Positions 6,845 through 8,960 of a stretch of DNA of 8,960 nt are shown piece by piece. Where the stretch lies: the NCBI GenBank assembly GCA_019237515.1, contig JAFAGX010000001.1, positions 1-8,960 on the forward strand. Direction: 5' to 3'. The position numbers and the translations under genes were made by a program. Source of the DNA: Acidobacteriaceae bacterium (lineage in GTDB: Bacteria; Acidobacteriota; Terriglobia; Terriglobales; SbA1). Each line of letters starts with the position of its first letter. The first letter of the stretch is position 1. A model generated the notes under the pieces. That model did no database searches, was not told the origin of the DNA, and worked only from the letters and a program-made list of their open reading frames with translations.

Positions 6845-8467
6845 TTACTTCCTGATTGCTTCAGAGGTCAAGACGGCCCGCTTCCGCGCTGCGGCCAGTT
6901 CCGGCCGTTCATCGCCCACAGCAACTTCGGTCAACTTCTGAAAATATTCATTTGCAGCCTTCATGTTCCCGGCGGCTTCCGCTGCTTGCGCCGCGCCGTA
7001 CAGAGCATTGAAGCGGTTCGGTGCCGTTTTGAGCACGGTTTCATACTCTAGCTGCGCTTGTGCGGAGTGTTTCTCCAACTGAAGTAACTCCGCAAGCATT
7101 TCCCGGGCCGGAGTCACCGCGCCAGGTGTGACCGCATGCTTATCCATCGTGTCTTCGAGCTCCGCTGCCGACCGCATTACCTCGACCGCGTCGCCTTTCG
7201 AAGTGGCCTTCGAGATCCATGCAGCGACCTCGCGCCGCTGTACCTCAATCTGGTTTGCCCAATATATATTGTTCTGCTTGGCGGTCGTATCACGGAGTGC
7301 GGCCAGTGTTTCCACTGCTTCGGACGCTTTCTCAACGTTCCCGGAGCGGGCACTGCCTATTCCGACCGCCATCCACGTGATCGCTTGTGCCCAGGGTACG
7401 GACTCTCGTTTCTGACGGAGTTTACTGGCCTCCTGCCAGTTGTGAAGCTCTATGGCATAACGGGCAGGAATCGCTGCTTCAGCGTAATAGCCGGTAAGTG
7501 TTAGCCCTGCAACCTGCCTCAAAGAATTCATCTGATCCAGAACCGCCTTGGCCTGCGAAACTCTTCCGCTCTGCAAGTCCGCGTATTCGAGATAATCCAT
7601 GGCGTGCAGTCGCTGGTCACGGGCCTCTCCATTGAGCGAACTCCGTTCATCCTGAGCTGCCAATTCTGCGGACTTCGTATTCGAAACGATAGATTCATCC
7701 CAGGATCCCACACGGGTGAAAATGTGGGACGGCATGTGATTCGCATGTGCCGAGGCCGGAGCAATTTTGGCATACATGCGAGCGGCGTTCAGGCCTTGTT
7801 GCGCGAGAACAGGATTGTCGTAACAGTGAATGATGTAGTGAGCGATGCCAGGATGATGCGGCTGCTTGGCAAAGAGTGGCTGCAAGATTTCGCCACATTT
7901 GCGCTGGTTGGCAAATGTCTTATCAGTTTTCGGCGCAGTGATGGCCAGCGACAACGCGTGAAAGATTGCAGCTTCGTTGTCGTCGGGATAAGCGGCTTGT
8001 AAGGCACTCATTTTCTGCTCGAACGCTCGCCCATGCTCGACCTTGTCTTTGTCGTCCTCGCGGTAGATCTCAGCTAAAGCCGCGATGTACTCTTTCTCGC
8101 GCTCGGTCGTCTCCGGATTGGTTGCGCTGAGCCGTTGCGCGTTTTCGAGAGCTGCCCGCCCTGCGGCGGTGTCGCCGTTGTCCCATAATCCATGGTAATG
8201 GCTCATTGCAATGCCCCACTGCGCCATGGCGCATTGCGGATCGCGAGTGGAAACTTCCATGAACGTTGCGCGAGCCTTTTCGTATTGAAACGAATGCAGC
8301 AGGGCTACCGCCATATTGAAACGGGCGCCAACGTCTTTTACGCATGAGGTCGCAAAGTGAACGGAACCAACCTCTTCTCCGCTCAGCGCGTGATGATGCC
8401 CTTCATCGCTCCACAGGCTGATAACGCTGAAAGCTACGCTAAGAAACAAGGCAATTAAGAAACGCAT
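6845..8467 (-). CDS. Secreted tetratricopeptide-repeat protein with conserved His-rich core
   Basis: A 540-aa protein with a signal peptide (MRFLIALFLSVAFSVISLW), then a HHH cluster (24-26), and helical TPR repeats through the rest. Clear repeat units are near 46-80 (ARFNMAVALLHSFQYEKARATF, read in two halves), 80-112, and 470-515 (AQLEYETVLKTAPNRFNALY followed by GAAQAAEAAGNMKAANEYF). The most distinctive part is central: HHPGIAHYIIHCYDNP (204-219) and SAHANHMPSHIFTRVGSWDES (split around 239-259), with six spaced histidines. I have seen this signature in many uncharacterised periplasmic TPR proteins; no biochemical function is known to me. TPRs usually mediate protein-protein contacts, and the location would be periplasmic. 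ATG 8467 is chosen because a full anti-SD match GGAGGTGA lies 5 nt upstream and the signal peptide starts right there; an in-frame ATG at 8509 would place charged residues ahead of it. It is divergent from the acs gene. Confidence 0.88.
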   Translation of the reverse strand: MRFLIALFLSVAFSVISLWSDEGHHHALSGEEVGSVHFATSCVKDVGARFNMAVALLHSFQYEKARATFMEVSTRDPQCAMAQWGIAMSHYHGLWDNGDTAAGRAALENAQRLSATNPETTEREKEYIAALAEIYREDDKDKVEHGRAFEQKMSALQAAYPDDNEAAIFHALSLAITAPKTDKTFANQRKCGEILQPLFAKQPHHPGIAHYIIHCYDNPVLAQQGLNAARMYAKIAPASAHANHMPSHIFTRVGSWDESIVSNTKSAELAAQDERSSLNGEARDQRLHAMDYLEYADLQSGRVSQAKAVLDQMNSLRQVAGLTLTGYYAEAAIPARYAIELHNWQEASKLRQKRESVPWAQAITWMAVGIGSARSGNVEKASEAVETLAALRDTTAKQNNIYWANQIEVQRREVAAWISKATSKGDAVEVMRSAAELEDTMDKHAVTPGAVTPAREMLAELLQLEKHSAQAQLEYETVLKTAPNRFNALYGAAQAAEAAGNMKAANEYFQKLTEVAVGDERPELAAARKRAVLTSEAIRK

Positions 8468-8472
8468 GCACT

Positions 8473-8480
8473 TCACCTCC
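8473..8480 (-). promoter_or_regulatory. Strong Shine-Dalgarno of the TPR gene
   Basis: On the minus strand this reads GGAGGTGA, an 8-base perfect complement of the 16S 3' end (TCACCTCC), 5 nt before ATG 8467. It is the strongest ribosome site in the window and decides the start of the TPR protein against the longer frame beginning at 8509. It implies efficient translation of this exported protein. Confidence 0.85.
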
Positions 8481-8647
8481 CGAGCGGCAATACTGTAGCG
8501 CGGGCACATTCTTGTCCGCGTTGCACCTTCCTCCGCTATTCGGAATCACCTCTCGCCACCCGCATCGACAACATTAAGCACCCAACTCCCCCAAAGTAAA
8601 GGCGAATTTCACTAACAACATGGGTCAAGAACATCTGGATCATTCGG

Positions 8648-8678
8648 TTGAAGATTACCAATACTTTTCGCGTAAAAT
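8648..8678 (+). promoter_or_regulatory. acs: Possible sigma-70-type promoter for acs
   Basis: TTGAAG (8648-8653) and TAAAAT (8673-8678) match the -35 and -10 consensus at 4 of 6 and 5 of 6 positions. The spacer is 19 bp, longer than the preferred 17, so this is tentative. Transcription would begin near 8685, giving a leader of about 28 nt before ATG 8713. The divergent TPR gene lies on the other side, but no convincing promoter for it was found in the same region. Confidence 0.35.
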
Positions 8679-8712
8679 AGGCGGCGGAAAAACGCTCTTA
8701 TCCGAGGTTTCT

Positions 8713-8960
8713 ATGGCCGAAAAGGCGCCCGCGATCAGCAGCAATATTGATTCTGTTCTGCAGGAAGCTCGCACTTTCGAACCGCCCACGGAGTTTCGTA
8801 GTCACGCTCAAATCAAGTCGCCGGAAGAGTACGAGCGTGTTTACCGTGAATCCATTGAGCAACCGGAGAAATTCTGGGCCCGGATTGCCGAAGAACTGCA
8901 TTGGTTTAAGAAGTGGGACAAGGTGCTCGAGTGGAATAGCCCATGGGCCAAATGGTTCGT
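8713..8960 (+). CDS. acs: Acetyl-CoA synthetase, N-terminal part (partial)
   Basis: The gene runs off the right edge after 82 codons and two bases; family members are about 650 aa. The visible part is the ACAS_N domain that precedes the AMP-binding domain: EEYERVYRESIEQPEKFW (38-55) and ELHWFKKWDKVLEWN (61-75), followed by WAKWF. This combination is highly characteristic of acetate:CoA ligase (AMP-forming), which activates acetate with ATP and CoA to acetyl-CoA in the cytosol. Propionyl-CoA synthetase shares the domain but usually departs more in this segment. ATG 8713 is supported by GAGG (8704-8707) 5 nt upstream. The catalytic motifs and the C-terminal acetylation-site lysine lie outside the window. 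It is divergent from the TPR gene, and nothing in the window suggests an operon with the aldehyde dehydrogenase. Confidence 0.92.
   Translation, partial: MAEKAPAISSNIDSVLQEARTFEPPTEFRSHAQIKSPEEYERVYRESIEQPEKFWARIAEELHWFKKWDKVLEWNSPWAKWF

Noticed and set aside
6841..7091. 11-bp inverted repeat GGAGTTACTTC (6841-6851) and GAAGTAACTCC (7081-7091)
   Set aside because: The arms are 229 bp apart, and about ten such 11-bp pairs are expected by chance in a 9-kb sequence.
800..8960. Aldehyde dehydrogenase and acetyl-CoA synthetase as one pathway unit
   Set aside because: They could be consecutive steps, but about 6.4 kb and four unrelated genes on both strands separate them, so no operon is supported.

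Overview
The window is a bacterial chromosome segment of moderate-to-high GC with tightly packed genes on both strands. It contains no mobile element, CRISPR array or RNA gene that I can see. The mix of genes suggests a soil Acidobacteriota (Terriglobia-like) genome: a very large secreted protein with a metzincin-like head and Ig-like tail, a secreted TPR protein with the HPG..HYxIHxYD / HANHMPSHIF signature, a PmtA-like methyltransferase, and an HTDDFW-type VOC protein. This taxonomic guess rests on family impressions, not on a marker gene.

Layout, left to right. (1) Bases 1-142 (+) are the last 46 codons of a sensor histidine kinase. Its stop shares the bases CTAG with the stop of the convergent VOC/glyoxalase-fold gene at 139-549 (-). 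(2) After a 250-bp region without a gene (550-799) comes an NAD-dependent aldehyde dehydrogenase, 800-2305 (+). It is followed by a long perfect hairpin (2322-2360), which is probably its terminator. (3) A two-gene minus-strand unit reads from about 5956 down to 2376. First is a small secreted protein (5399-5956), then a 1008-aa secreted multidomain protein (2376-5402), joined by a 4-base ATGA overlap. The large protein has a matrixin-type fold signature, but all three zinc-binding histidines and the catalytic glutamate are replaced. (4) A region of about 250 bp without a convincing gene (5957-6209) separates this unit from a PmtA-like SAM methyltransferase (6210-6833, +). That gene converges, with only 11 bp between stops, on a secreted TPR protein (6845-8467, -). 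(5) A divergent 245-bp promoter region leads to the first 82 codons of acetyl-CoA synthetase (8713 onward, +), which runs off the window.

How the genes fit together: the aldehyde dehydrogenase and the acetyl-CoA synthetase could be consecutive metabolic steps (aldehyde to acid, acetate to acetyl-CoA), but they are about 6.4 kb apart and not in one operon. The only clear functional unit is the coupled pair of exported proteins at 2376-5956. It is also the best candidate for something undescribed: a catalytically dead metzincin-like surface protein with a small partner that looks like an OB/NTR (TIMP-like) fold. The start codons of three genes (5956, 6210, 8467) are placed inside longer reading frames because Shine-Dalgarno sequences and signal peptides or domain starts fit better there.
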